From positions 191,766-255,765 of the forward strand of contig MNCI01018932.1 in the NCBI GenBank assembly GCA_015680685.1: DNA of 64,000 bases, given 5' to 3'. The stretch is from Gnetum montanum (Eukaryota > Streptophyta > Gnetopsida > Gnetales > Gnetaceae). The position numbers and the translations under genes were made by a program. A model generated the notes under the pieces. The model made no database searches, was not told the origin of the DNA, and saw only the letters and a list, made by a program, of their open reading frames with translations. Numbering within the stretch: position 1 is the first letter of the stretch; each line of letters starts with the position of its first letter. Below, in pieces: positions 1 through 12,659 of the stretch.

Positions 1-2738
1 ATAAGCCACACTAGAAAAAACTTAGAAAGCCATCCAAGATCTCTAATCTTCAGTTAGTCTTATTAACCTATAATATAATGGGTTACCAATATAAAGCTGA
101 GTAAGAAATCTTGATATCATCTTTAACTAAAGAATGGGTAGACCTCATGTGAGTTAGGTGGAGAATGGCTAACCTATAGAACATGTTATCTTAAGAGAAA
201 CTAAATAAGAAAAAATAGTTATAGTCAAAAATTCAATAGCCAACCATAACTAATACCATGATTTTTCCACTCTAATTTTCATCGAAAAAAAAGGAGGCTA
301 GTATGCAATGCACTTTGTATCAAAGGCATATCAAGGTGTTGTGTGCTTTGATAAATTCCTAAATCAAATTGTATCAAAACAAAGTATCAAATTACTATGC
401 ACATGATTATTCTTAAAAAAATGAGAATCATCATCAAGACTCTCTTTAATCATTTCAAAATATATTGGTGCTAGAGGTATCTAATAGGCCTCACCTCTAA
501 CATTCTAGAGGCATCAAACAAAAAGGACCAATGAGCCATGAAATCATCCTCTCATGTATGATGAAACTTATAATGAAAGCCATAGTAATTCGTCCCAGTG
601 GGGGCCAATCATCAATATCTCTAGGAATCCCATCTCCAATTGGCCACACAAACGTGATGCTAGCTTGAACATCTAAACATTTAAGAAAAATATAAACATG
701 GTAATCAAAATTGATGGTGGAGGGTAGAAACATAACTAAAAATAATCTAAATCATCAAGGAAAATCCAAAAAAAATCAAGGGATATATTCAAAATACATT
801 AGTTCAAAGAATGCTATATCATCATCAAACTTGAACAAATCCCATGGAACTTTAGCATTGATAGGGAACCAAACCTAACATCCAAAGAGATCTCATGCAT
901 CTCAAACAATATCTAATAAAACTAATTAATTCAAAAAGGAAAAATAATACCAAAGCTTTCAAACAAACTAATCAATCCAATACAATAAGAAGACTAGAAT
1001 CTCCAAAAACCAAGAAACATGAAAGGATCAATGCTCAAACCATGTAATGACCATTTATTTAAGCAATGGTTCTCTAAAACTTAGAAATATCATGAAAATA
1101 TTTAAAAAATCATGATGTCAAATAATGCATACAAAAAGGACCTAAGAGGTTAAGAGAATAATATAAAGATTTCAATTTAATTGATAAGGAAAACCACAAT
1201 TGATCAAGGCTTAGTCTAAGAAACATTCCCTCATGCAAGGAAAAATATCCAATATTTGAAGACTCAAAGTGGAGCATAGAAAATTCATCAAAGGTAGAAT
1301 ATTTGACATGGTTTTAGGAAGCTTTAGAAATAAGTAAATCAAGTTTTAGGATAAATTGAAGGATCAAACTCTATAAGAAAAAAGTTTGTTACATTGTTGG
1401 GCTCTTAGGGGAGATGTCTCTAGAAATAGAAGACATCTATGAGGAGATGTCTATGGCTAGGAGGAGATGTCTATAGAAGGTGGAAGATGTTTTAGCTTAG
1501 ATAAAGATATCTTTGGGGAAATTTCTATAGGTGAAAGAGATGTCTTCTTTCGATAGGAGATGTTTCTAACAAGGAAGAGATATCTCTAAGCTAGAGTAGA
1601 TATCTACAATAGGGTAGAGATGTCTTGCACAAGAATGAGATTTCTTTCTAGGTGGCTTGGTGTGTAGGAGAGATGTCTTTCCAAGACCAAAGGCATGTAG
1701 TATAAGTAGAAAAAAGTTGAATTTCAACTGGGAAGAAACCAAATTGATGGAAAATGATAGAAAAACCATAGAAAGGATCCAACAACCTAAGGACAAGAAT
1801 CAGTAAAGAGAAAGAATAATCCATTCGTAGAACCAATAAGGAAACTTAAATTGATAAAAATCATAAGTTACAAAATCTCATAATGAAGAGAATCATACCC
1901 ACGAGGTTGAGAGAATAACATGGTTAACTTGAAGAAGGATTTAATTAAATCATCACTGAATTGGAGGAACTAAAATAACACATTAAGAAGGTGTTAAGAT
2001 TAATAAAGAGGAAAAATAGATCTAGGAAAGATATTAATATGAATGAAATTTCCAAGATTCCAAACTTCCTGTCAAAAGAAACCAACCCACATTCTCTATT
2101 GAGATAAAAAACAAAACTAAGCAAGAATTAAAGTAGCTCAAATCTCTCTATTGTAATCTAGTAAATACCTACTGAACATCAAAAACCATTTTCATAAAAT
2201 TATTGATATAAGTTTCACAAAATTCATACTTAAAATCAATGAAAATAGCATTACCATCAATCATAAATTACATATATATCTGATCTAGTAGATGACATTT
2301 TAAGGTGATTAGAAAAATAATAGAAAGCTCATAAAAAATCATAATTATATAGAATATAATATCATTAAATACATTTAATGAATATGCACAAACCTACAAA
2401 TGTAAATGGGAAAGGAGACAAGATTACTTAGCTTTGAATTTATATGAGTAAATCTACAAGAGAAGAGAGAAACAAAAAAAAGATCTAAAGGGAAGCAAAA
2501 ATGATCCAAAATCCACTAGCACATCCACCAACAGTAATCCTCCATAGAACCTCTTCTATATCAACAAAGTGTATGAAATGAAAGAGCTATGGAAGTTTGA
2601 ATAGAAGATTAACAAAAATCATGGAATGAAAGAAAAATAACCAATTACCAAATTAAGAGTTACACTAAAAGAATATTACTATTGATCCTTTCCTCCTAAA
2701 ATATAACTTCCTCTCCTTATGATGCTTGGAAATTTTGG
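1..2738 (-). repeat. Remnant of a long chromovirus (Tekay-type) LTR
   Basis: This is non-coding, AT-rich sequence. By eye it aligns in the same orientation with 49560-51960 (for example around 150-700 against 49640-50420, both carrying a phrase like gacctcatg...agttagg/gggctagg). Its first bases align with 27871 onward in the LTR of element B. A run of GATGTCT-type repeats sits at 1411-1680. The left end is cut by the window edge and the right end by the Tat1 insertion at 2739. Short open frames here look like chance. The LTR identity rests on homology to the better-bounded copy at 31617-52281. Confidence 0.55.
1411..1680. repeat. GATGTCT-rich degenerate short repeat cluster
   Basis: The word agatgtct, or its close variants agacatct and agatgttt, recurs roughly every 15-35 bases across this stretch. 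The same word cluster, mostly in the complementary form, appears at 26000-26230 and 28620-28880. It marks related LTR-type sequence in three places. The spacing is irregular, so it is not a clean satellite. Confidence 0.6.
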
Positions 2739-3875
2739 TGTTGGAACCTCGAAAATCTCAATACGAAATAGTTTTAACATTGGATCTATGGACCTTACAA
2801 AAAAGGATTTGAAGTGCCCTAGATGATATTGTTGGTCAACTAGGAACTTAAAGATCTATTACTAATGTGTTAATAAAAGTGAAAAATGTGTGCAATTTAA
2901 GTGCTAGTTTCAATGAGCAAGAATAGAGAAAAGAATGATGAATGTGGTAAAACAAAGAAAACTACAACTTTCTATTAATGCACTGTAAAACAAGGGTTCA
3001 AGAAATACATATTTTGGGTTATAAAAATCGAGAACATGGAAAATTATTTGATGCCTAATGTAGATATCATGGTGTATTCTATCACAAAATATGCACTTGT
3101 TCTTCTCCAATCAATTTTCTCTCAAACTTTGTTTGCTACAAGTCTAGTTTTCTTTGGATGATTAGCACTAGGGGAGAAAATGGTCATTGACTCTTAGGTA
3201 TCTGCACTACTTTGAAAGTATCAAGTTTGGCCTAAATGCAAATTTTTCAAAAGTTCATTCAATGAAGTAAATTCTTATTTAAATAGGCTATTGGGTCCTC
3301 ATTTAAGGCTAATAAATTTTTCCATGGTTATAGATAGATTTCTAAAAAATGTTGGTGTATTCAAGGCATCTTTGGACAATGTATGAGGAAATTTGGCTAA
3401 TATTTTGCCTTCACACATTGCCCTCACACATTGCCTAGTGTGTGGGACTATGATGCATAGAATTTTCGCTTAAAGACCAAATCCTATACGTTGTCTCTAT
3501 AGGTTGCCCAACATGTGGTACTACAATGCTCAATGTTGGAGGTGAAAATACCAAATTTTGTAGCCTATAAAAAATTTTCAACCCTCACATGTTGGGATAC
3601 ATGAAATTTGTAGCTTCCAAAAGCTATAAGATAAGGAATTTAAAACTTATGAAGCATTTTCTTAGCCTCCACAAGCTGATATGTATGAGGTCTACAACTT
3701 GTGAGTTGCAAATCTCAATCTTTACATTGAAAACCACCTTAAATTTTATCAGTACAAGACCATAATGCAAGATTTTTTGGAAAAATAAGGCAATTGCATT
3801 TTAGTTTATTTTTACACCAATTTATACAAGGTTTTTGTTGTGAGTTGTAACATGAATTTTCTTTGGGGTGTTTCA
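2739..3875 (-). repeat. Tat1 3' LTR
   Basis: It begins TGTTGGAACC and ends GGGGTGTTTCA on the plus strand (TG...CA). It aligns along its full length with 21435-22576, for example the shared phrases aggaacttaaagat and caatgagcaagaatagag, and the terminal ctttggggtg. On the minus strand the TATA-like TATAAAT lies only about 50 bases from the LTR start, so U3 is very short. The bases just inside (3876-3895; minus strand CAAAGAGGAACTAA) are a plausible polypurine tract. Confidence 0.85.
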
Positions 3876-4990
3876 TTAGTTCCTCTTTGTTGATGTTTTG
3901 AGGATTGATCCAAAAGACATCAACAAAGAATACAAAACATTACTATAGTTTCATTAACAATACTCCCTCTCCATACTTAATCCTATAGCTATGGAACCAT
4001 GCCAAAGAGTGATTACGATTATGAAACAAGGTCATAATGGAGTGTTACAAATTCAAGAAGAGATAATGACTATATTAGCTATTGGAGATGGTCATATGAA
4101 TTAATAGAAAATTCCAAATGTTGACAGCATGGTTATAGTACAACATTAGCATGCATGCTTGATTGAAGTGGTCTTCATGCTTTGTGCTTTGACTATTGAT
4201 TACATGATAATATGTTAGAGGAACTAGCACTCCATTCTTGGGATTCTTTGGTTACTAGGCTTATTTCTTTATTTGTTTGGAGCCATTGATTTGGCTTTAG
4301 GATTTATTTTTCTCTTGGTTTTATTTGCAAATTACTTTCCTATTTTTTCTTCTTTCTTTCTAAGGGATGAAACCTTCATTGGTTTTCATTATAAAGGTTG
4401 AATTTTTTCTTGTTTTCTCATTGAATGAGATGTGTTACATTCAATGAACTTGATGTCGAAGCATGTTCAAGGAGATTTCATGTGGTCACACTACATGAAT
4501 GCCAAACATAGGTCTTCTTTTTTATTAGGGTAAGGAAGGGTACAATTTGGTTATGGGGATATGACTTAAGAGGGTTAGCAAAAGTGATGTGAGGCAAGTA
4601 GTCTTGGCATAGTGGGATAAGCTAATCAAACCTCATGCATTGAGATTGCATGATAACTCATTAATACAAAGAGTCACATGTTTGGGATGACTTCAAGCTT
4701 CATCTTGGAACCACAACTCAAAGAGGACAAGAAAAAAAATCAAAGAATACATGTTATTATAGGAGTTTGCATATGTCTACATGAGACAATGAGTAGGATA
4801 CTGACCACCATAGGTTACAATTGATTCAACATCAGAAATCTATGTTTTATTTCACAAATTTATACCAAGTTTGTAGTTTATTTATTATGCCAAAGAAAGC
4901 AAGAATAAGAGGTTATATAGGCTCACTTGTTGTAGGTTGTAAATACCATTAGTGTCCATAATTTTTTTATACCTATAAAGAAAGGTAAAC
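3876..4990 (-). other. Tat1 3' untranslated region, shared with Tat2
   Basis: No gene is seen. The block aligns with 54142-55090 beside the Tat2 LTR, for example at the phrase gatgttttgaggattga, and later at catgaatg.caaacataggt. It lies between the integrase end and the 3' LTR, where Tat elements keep a long 3' UTR. Confidence 0.65.
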
Positions 4991-6100
4991 AAAGGCCTTG
5001 AAAAAATAGGTTAGTATTAGATATAATAACATTTAAGATAGGACTAGTTAACTAGATTGACCAATTCATTTCCATCCATGTCTGCAAGTTAAAATTCTCC
5101 ATTGTCATAAACTTTAGTAACAAAGAAAGATTCCTACCAATTGACTAAGATCTAGTCTACATGTTAATAATCTATGTTAAGAACAAGGTCTTCTTTCTTG
5201 CATTTTTATCTATTCGAATCATGACAATGTCGTTGCTTCCACCTCTCTTGATATTGTTCAATGTGAGTGAGTGTCTGTATTTGCTACTCTTCCACTAAAT
5301 CAAGATCAATGGTATGTAGCTCCTTATTTTGTGCATCATTGATGAAGTAAAATATAGCTACCCTTACTAATAAAACCTACAATTCAAGAGGAAAAATAAG
5401 TTTAAATAAAAAAAAAGGCTATATGGGGTGACATCGATTGCAGTTCAAAAGGTTGTTCTATAGTCCCCAATTGCATGTACAAGCTACTTGTGCCACTTAC
5501 ATCTACCATTGTTTAGCATTGTTTTGAGTATATTTATAATGGTCTTGTTGTTGGCTTTGCCTTGTTCATTGGCTTGAGGATAATACGCTGATGAAAAGGA
5601 ATACTTGATGCTTAGTTTTTGACAAAAGGTTTGTGTTTCTTGGCTACTAAACTATGGTCCATTTTCTATGGCTATAGTTAAGAGTATGCCAAAATGGGAC
5701 ACTATATTATTTAATATGAATTTTTAAACTTGTTGAGATGTCATTTTCCTTAGAGAAATAGCTTTAACTCACTTTGTAAAATATTTAGTTATGGTAATAA
5801 TGAAGACATGACTTGCATAAGACTTAGGTGTTATAGGTTCAATAATGTCAATTTTTCATTGTTGAAATGGCTAGGTTATCTGAGGAGTATGTAACTCAGT
5901 TGGTGGCATGTGTATTAAGTTGCTATGTTGTTGATAGGTATGACAAGTTTTAACCTTCTATAGATAATCAATGTTTGTATAGGACCAATAGTATCCTAAT
6001 CATTTAATCTTTACAACCATGGCTTTAGGTCTTATATGTCCTTCACATACACCTTCATGAACTTGCTCAAGGATAATGTGAGCTTTGGTTTTGTCTAAGC
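4990..6100 (-). pseudogene. Tat1 integrase (degenerate)
   Basis: Integrase inserts the cDNA copy into host DNA. Reading the minus strand with frame changes, the zinc-finger part shows an H...H...C..C pattern (HEG...GH, then CHTYQQ) near 5960-6080. The core follows with MTSQQV, a stretch matching the FSSKEFQ.FC block, and SAYYPQANEQGKANNK near 5530-5600. The DDE residues are damaged. The usual TDNGP reads IENGP (Asp to Glu), the first Asp region reads TITKYF, and the Glu position of GQAEA reads QGKA (Lys). Several stops occur. It follows RNase H in the order expected for Ty3/gypsy pol. It is a clear pseudogene. Confidence 0.8.
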
Positions 6101-6455
6101 ACACCAAAAATGTGCCATCATAGGACTTTTAACATAGTGTGCTATTAGCTACAATGATATATGATTTTGATCTTTTATGTATAACATCCTTTTGGAAGGC
6201 AGTCAAGTTCTATGAAGATTCACCATGCATTAGGTAAAACTTGATATCATCATACTATTCCTTCTAAGAAATATTGTCAATAGTGGCTATAGAAAGGTCC
6301 TCAATGTTCTATGTGATGGGAAGAGAACAATTCTCCATTAAGAAAGGTAACTTGCTAAACACATCTGGCATCACACTTAGGACTATGGTTGCAATGGCAT
6401 CAGCCAAGGTATTCTTAGTTCAGGGTATATGTTGGATGTTAACATCCATAAATTG

Positions 6456-6746
6456 TTACATGAGTTTTTTGGCTAGATCATAATAAGGTTGTAAATATTT
6501 CTCTTTACATGCATAAACCTTAGCTACTTGTTTAACAACTACTTTTAAATCACCTTTTATCATCAAACATTTGAGCCTTTGGTTATGAGCTACCATCATC
6601 CCTATGATTAACCCTTCATATTCTACCATGTCATTGGTACATGAAAATAAAAAAAAATAATCAAAAGATTGGATTGCATCAGCCGATGATATTATAATGG
6701 TAGTAACATTGGTCCCATATGTAGTGGAAGCTCCTTCAAAGTGCAT
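6456..6746 (-). pseudogene. Tat1 RNase H domain (plant additional-type)
   Basis: The 96-residue frame starts MHFEGAS, where the family has FDGAS, and carries CTNDMVEYEGLIIGM and later GDLKVVVKQV...Y.CKEKYLQPYY. This is the archaeal-like RNase H that Tat-branch elements carry. It degrades RNA in the RNA:DNA hybrid during reverse transcription. The first catalytic Asp (FDGA) is Glu here, and the Asp of the GDS motif is kept as GDL. Flanking frames are broken. It sits between RT (right) and integrase (left), as expected on the minus strand. Confidence 0.85.
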
Positions 6747-7099
6747 GATGGCCTTGTAATCTTTGGATACCTCGTTAACAGTGTTGACATGTTCATCAAG
6801 GATTTCAAGATTGATGGTTGTGTTGTCTTTAACTGGAGTAGTTTTAAGTTACATTGCTATGACCTGACCCTTCATTGATGCTTGGGAGATGTAATATAGG
6901 TCAAACTCAGTTGTTATAAATTTTTACTAGGCTATACAACTACTTTTGTAAATATTGGTAGTTATGGCCCCTATTACATTATCCTTGCATATGACATTGA
7001 CTTGGCACCTAAATAGGTAGTGTCTCCACTTCTTCAAGGAGAAGACTAAGGCTAGGCAATACTTCTCAACCTTTGTGTATTATATTTGGTAGGCTATTA

Positions 7100-8480
7100 A
7101 TGCATGGATCAAGTAGAAATAGGTAAATTTGCTCCATCATTTTATTTTTGATAGAGAAGAGAGGCTATTGACATGTTGGAGATCATAAGGTAGATGTAGA
7201 ATGGATTGTATTTCTCTTGTGGAATCACTATGGGTTGTTAGGCTAAGTCTTGCTTTAGACTATTAAAGGCCTCTTGGGATTGGCTAGTCCACTCATAGTG
7301 AACTCCCTTCTTAAGAAAGTGTTGCATGGGTTGTAGCTTATCTGTAAGCCTTGAGATGAACCTATGAATCAATTGTAATATACCTTTTAATCCTCATAGC
7401 TCCTTAAGGTTAGTAGGTATTGCAAAGTTGGTTATGGCCTTAACCTTATTAGGATTGACACATATCCTAGCCTCAAATACTACGAAACTAAGCATCTTAC
7501 TACTTTTAATGCTCAAAATACACTTCTTAGGATTGAGCCTAAGTTCATGCTTAAGACATCATTGGAGTACTATATTTAGATCATATGCATGGTTTGTAGC
7601 TACTCTGGACTTGACCACTATGTTATCAACATAATCGTTAAGTAACCTTAGCATGTAGTCACTAAATATGTAGGTCATGGATCGTTGGTAGGTTGCACCT
7701 ACATTTTTTAAATCAAATGACATCATGGTATAAAAAAATGTTCCCCAAGGTGTCATGAAGTTCATGTAGAGTTGATGTTCTAGGTTGATCCTGACTTGGT
7801 TGTATCTTGAGAACCCATTCATAAGGGATAATAAGGCATGTTCAATTATGATATCAATAAGTTGATTGATGCTAGCAAATGGAAAATTGTATTTAATGGT
7901 TTGTCTTATAAATATCTCTAAAATATATACACATAAGAATGCTCCCATTATTCTTGGGAACTACCACTATGTTAGACAACTAATCAACGTAGTCAACAAC
8001 ATAGATGAAACCAACTTGATAGAGCTTCATGATCTCATCCTGAATTGCTAATTTCACATACTTTTTGTTTAATGGGTTTAATGTTCGTGTTGATTATGAT
8101 GTTATGTTGTACTAGTCATGGGTTGAGTCCTAGGATATCTTCATATGATCAAGTAAATGCTTTGATGTTATTTTAAAGGACCTTTGTGATGTCTTGAGCC
8201 TACTGTGATTTGTGTGAGGAACTTTATTTAAGCATTTTATCCTTACTATTATGCACTATGATAGGAACTTTAGCTAAGGAGTCTTCATTAATGTTAGTAG
8301 CATTGAGGTTAAGGGTTTTAACTATGTTTAGGCCACTCAAGAGATTTTCCTATAGAGGCTATTTGGTCAAATAGGCTTTCAGGCTCAAGATCTAGGTAAT
8401 CAAGATCAATGGATCATTGAACATTACCATAAAGTCCATTCAGGCTAAAAATTGAGCTAAATTGCATCTACATGTCCATA
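7100..8480 (-). pseudogene. Tat1 reverse transcriptase and N-terminal linker (degenerate)
   Basis: From right to left on the minus strand there is a linker with LAKVPIIVHNSKDKML, then SYEDILGLNP (family: SYEDMPGLDP), KYVKLAIQDEIMKLYQVGFI, NIVVVPKNNG, then the clean frame 7559-7948. That frame has FPFASINQLID, LLSLMNGFSRYNQVRI, TPWGTFFYTMMSF and YQRSMTYIF. The catalytic YVDD box reads YVDN, so one active-site Asp is lost. The connection region near 7260-7310 reads YEWTSQSQEAFNSLKQ. Stops are scattered throughout. It is clearly an OTA/Tat-type RT and cannot be active. Confidence 0.85.
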
Positions 8481-8720
8481 TTCCAATTCTACACATAAGC
8501 CAGAAATGCATTAAGTGGCATCTACGTGACATGATTTGCTAAACATTACTAAAGCAATGCAACATGACATAGTACTAGTACACCATTGGACTCAATACTA
8601 TGAAGAAAAGATGTAGAAAGTTACAACAAGGCCAATTAATCTTATAAAGAATTGAGAACAATAGCAAATGATATTCAATTATGCTAAATAAAGGTGGAAC
8701 AAGGCTAAATGAGGCCACAC
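8440..8720 (-). repeat. Segment shared with Tat2 (55370-55600)
   Basis: The stretch around the phrase cattaagtggcatctacgtg aligns with catattaagtgacatctaca at ~55410, and the alignment continues loosely for about 200 bases (acaaggccaatt against aataaggtcaat). In Tat1 it continues the pol linker frame. In Tat2 it directly follows the 3' untranslated block, with RT, RNase H and integrase absent. Confidence 0.55.
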
Positions 8721-8879
8721 AAGACCAAATTATTTATCAAGGAAAGTTAAAACTTTTCAAAAATGCTATAAAATTTTGAACTAGGTAGAAATATTGTAAA
8801 CCAAGGCCATGAATTTTTTGTATACACTGGAAATAGGTTAAAAGTTCATGCCAAACTAGTTGTAAGCTACTTTGGAAGA

Positions 8880-10760
8880 GGCTATTTTTATTACACATGC
8901 AACAATGCTGAAGTGTTGAATCCTTAGTGTGTGAGGATTGTTTCCTTAGCATGTGAGTAGTTTGAACTACCATCATAGTGTGTGGAACCAAAATTCCAAG
9001 TTTGTGAAGGATTCTTATTAAGTTTAAGGCTTGTTTGACCTAGTTTGAACACTTTTGGGCTATTTAGGGATAGTATAGGGCTTGTTGAAGTGGGATGAGC
9101 TAATTTTAGAGTTAGTTTAAGCTAGAGATGATTTTTTTGAAAACTTCACATGTTGGCTCACATGCTGGGTAGCATGTGGAACTTGGATCCTAGTGTATGG
9201 CAACTTAGTGTCTAGTTCAGGAACCATTCATGATTAATATTTTGGCTAAACTAGGTCTCTAGAGTAGTGCATAGGCTTTGATGTCAAAATATTACTATTT
9301 TAAAGTTAAAATAAGTTACACAGAAGTTTCTTTGAAATCCACATGTTGGGTAGCATGTAGAGCCTACAAGCTTAGTGTGTGGGAACTTAAATTCATCATT
9401 TATTAGCTTCAAAAGGGTTAAATTTTAGCATAGCTTCTAGCATAGGGCATTCAAGATCTACATTTGAATCTTGAGTAATTTTGAGTGCTAAAGAATCCAT
9501 CAAAACTCTCCACACACTATCCCACATGCTAGTGATCATTTGGGGTCTGTGTGCCCCATGTGTGAAAGGAATATCAACTAATTTTAAGCTCATTCAACTT
9601 GTCTTTTAAAGTCTTGGAATCACCAATGTCAGTGCTAGAGCTTTTCGAAGATTGTGAGTAATTTTGACACCATTTTGAGTTGGAATAAAGTGTATTTATG
9701 GTCTACATGTTGGCCCACACACTAGCCAACATGTGGCACCTACCTTGCCAATGTGTGAAATCTAAATGTTAGTTTTTGGTACCTTTTCAACTAGTCTTTT
9801 TGTTAGTCAAGGTCCTTTAGGGTTTATTGCTGAAAAACAACTATCTTGACATCAAGAGGAGCCATACAAGAGTATCCTTCAAGCTCACATTGCTCCATAT
9901 GCTGGACAACATGTGGGGCCTATGTACCTAGCATGTGAGACCTAGACCTAGCTCTTAAAGATTGAAAAGTGATCAAATTCTATCTTATCTTGAACATTAG
10001 GTCCTTGGAGTTTCATCGGTCAAATGTTTTTAAATACTTTTAGTAATGAAAACTAGCTAAAAATATTTACACATTATCCAACACACTAGCTAGCATGTGG
10101 GATCTGCATGCTTAGTGTTTGGGATAAGGATTGACCAATTCTAATCCTTTTTGACTTGATTTTTAAAGCTTCAAAACCATCAGTGCATGCGGCTAGGGTT
10201 TTGGGCTAATATTGTCAATTCTAGATGTCATTTGAGGCTACACATAAGCTTTTTGGATTCCACACACTATCCCACACACTGTCCAACAAGTGGGCCTCAT
10301 GTACTTGGTGTATGGGATTCTCATGAAGTTTTCTTATGCTGTTTTGACTTGTATTCTTGGTACCCATGAGCTCTTGTGGCAATGCCTAGGGTTTTGAGAT
10401 GACATAAAGTTCCATTGATTACCTTAAGCTAAGGTTGAATTGTGGGAGTCACCTAGGAAAACTATTGTAGCCTTGTAAACTGCTTTATAAGTTACATGAC
10501 CTACTAGGAATGATCCCCTAGTGTATGACTGCATTTTGGCTTTAAATCATATTATTTTGGGATTTTTCCTATTATTTTTTTACTTAATCCCTGTAAGGCC
10601 CACCCAAAGTCAAATGTCTTAATAAGGTATAAATCTAAGTCAACCTAGTATGTAGGGTCTTTCCTTTTATAAAAACATGATTTTTTGTGTGCCAAGTAAG
10701 TTTCTTAGTGTATTGAGTTTCCATTCTTAGTGCATAAGTACTAGGTTCAGGCATTAACAC
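8880..10760. repeat. Tandem array of ~185-190 bp units with a hairpin core
   Basis: Cores of the form cacactagc.agcatgtggga...cttagtgtgtggga recur near 9160, 9345, 9510, 9705, 9895, 10075 and 10265, with weaker copies at both ends. One core is a perfect inverted repeat: CACATGCT at 9159-9166, a GGGT loop, then AGCATGTG at 9171-9178. Units also share a linker with gggttttgag and cttttt.acttg-type phrases. The same core word occurs in both Tat1 LTRs (22113-22145). Tandem arrays inside Tat/Ogre elements are known, but usually lie between pol and the 3' LTR. Confidence 0.7.
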
Positions 10761-12659
10761 TCAATGTTTGCAATAATCTTGAGCTTGGCTTTACTAGGGA
10801 AGAGTTTTGAAGTGAGGCTTAATTATTGAGGCTCAAATACTAGGTATTTAAGAGCATATTACACATCCATACACCTCTAAATATAGCACATTTGCAATAG
10901 GAAAACCATTTTTTTTGCTTCAGTAATCATGATGAAAAGAAAAGGATCATCAAGTAGAAACCCCATACTGGACAATTAAGAAAAGGTAGTGAGGATCATT
11001 TTCCAACATTTTAATTCTTCTGCAAGCAAGGGATGTTTTGATAGGATGGCCAAGTACCTATCTTTTTCCATTTTTGATGAGTTTTCACTAAATTGTAGGG
11101 ATGTTTTTCATTACCTAGGCCTACTTTAGTTAAAATTTTTTGTTTCATTTGCATCAAATGTAAGTTTTAGGCTATATGATTATGTCTATAATATATTTTT
11201 TTTGAAAGAGTTGTTTCTACATAGATTTTAACTCTTCTCAAGGCTATTCTTTTTTTTGGCCCTAATTTTGGTGAAATATGGGTGAATTTGAGATTTTTTT
11301 ATAAGGTTATGGAATGAAAATCCTAGTTTTGGGCTTCTTATGGTTGTAGTACTAAGTTTAATAATGATACCAAAGGTAGAATTATCATTTTTGGTGCTCA
11401 TATGAATTTTTTGTGGCTTTTCTTGTAACTCGGTGTACAGTGTTTTTGGCTTTTTCAGTATATTTTCCTCTGAAAAACTAATAGTTTTGATCATGTTCTT
11501 GCCACTTGTAGGTAATTTCTAGGGTCCCTAGGGGTTACTAGTGCAATGTAGAAGGCCCTTGGACTAAGTTTTAATTTTTTTTTTCATATTTTCCTAGAGG
11601 TTTTACTATAGCTGTTTCACTTTAAACTCAGATTTTTCTAGTAAAATTCTGGGTAATTTTGGGTTCAAATTTAAATTTTTCTAAGATTATTGGTACATCA
11701 TTGGAGAATGATTTAGGGTTTTTAAGGGTTTTTCCTAGTGTTTAAGGCCAAAAATAAATTTTAATAATTTTTTATGACTTAATTTCTAACCATGGGAACT
11801 ACCTTTATCAGTTGCAATTTTAGGCTATGAATTTCTTGATTTTTCTAGCTATATTGGTAGCATTGGTTCTCTTGGTTTGAATTTTGGGCTATATTGGAAT
11901 TTTTTTCTAGGAACTTTGGTGAGCATATGGCCATTACTATGGTTGTTAGACCATCATGTGAAATGTTATGAGATTCTTTATAGGCTTTTAATGGCAACAT
12001 ATGAGTTCAATTACATAGTGACACTCATGTTTCCACTACCATCTTCCATTGAATCTTTTCCATTCCTAGTGTGTAAGGCTCTAGGATAGTTTTACCAATA
12101 CATTTCTTGAAAATTATTTTACCTATGGCATCAATGTTATCAATTTGGATTTTTAGCTATGTTGAAATTTGGTTTCATATTAAATGCTTGTGTAAATGTT
12201 AATTTAGTACTTTGTAAACAAAATGTTTGTAAAAGTGCCTATGTATGCTTTGGTTTTCATGATAAGTTCTTATTTTTTATGTATTTGGTTATTTTGCATA
12301 TATTTTTTATGTATGTTATGTAGAAATGCTGGTATCACATGTGTTAAATTTGGTTTAATGTTGGCTTAGTTTGCCTTAATGTTATCATGTTTTCTTATGG
12401 CTATATGGTTTGGTTGTGGAGGGCATATCTAAAACCCATCTTGATCATCATTGAACTAGTTGGGATGCTATGTTGCATGGGGGTAGCCACACAGAATAGC
12501 TTAAATTTCAACATGGTTCTTGACCATCATGAATTGGTGTGATTTAGGCCTAGCATAAGAGAGTTTCTAGCATACTTGCTCCATCACTTCAGTGTGACCA
12601 TGTGATCACACTTGGATGCAGATACTGTAGCCATGCTTGTAGTGATCCTTTTACTAGAA
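10761..12659. other. Unassigned part of the Tat1 module
   Basis: T-rich sequence with no convincing coding frame on either strand. The minus-strand frame at 11228-11494 has no recognisable motif. The stretch could hold the promoter, leader or first introns of the plus-strand gene that follows, but nothing specific can be pointed to. Confidence 0.3.

Noticed and set aside
2734-2738. Target-site duplication for Tat1
   Set aside because: tttgg on the left and ctcct on the right do not match, and shifting the ends by a few bases gives no better pair.
8880-10760. CRISPR-like array
   Set aside because: Units are long, degenerate and without unique spacers of fixed size; the context is a plant retroelement.
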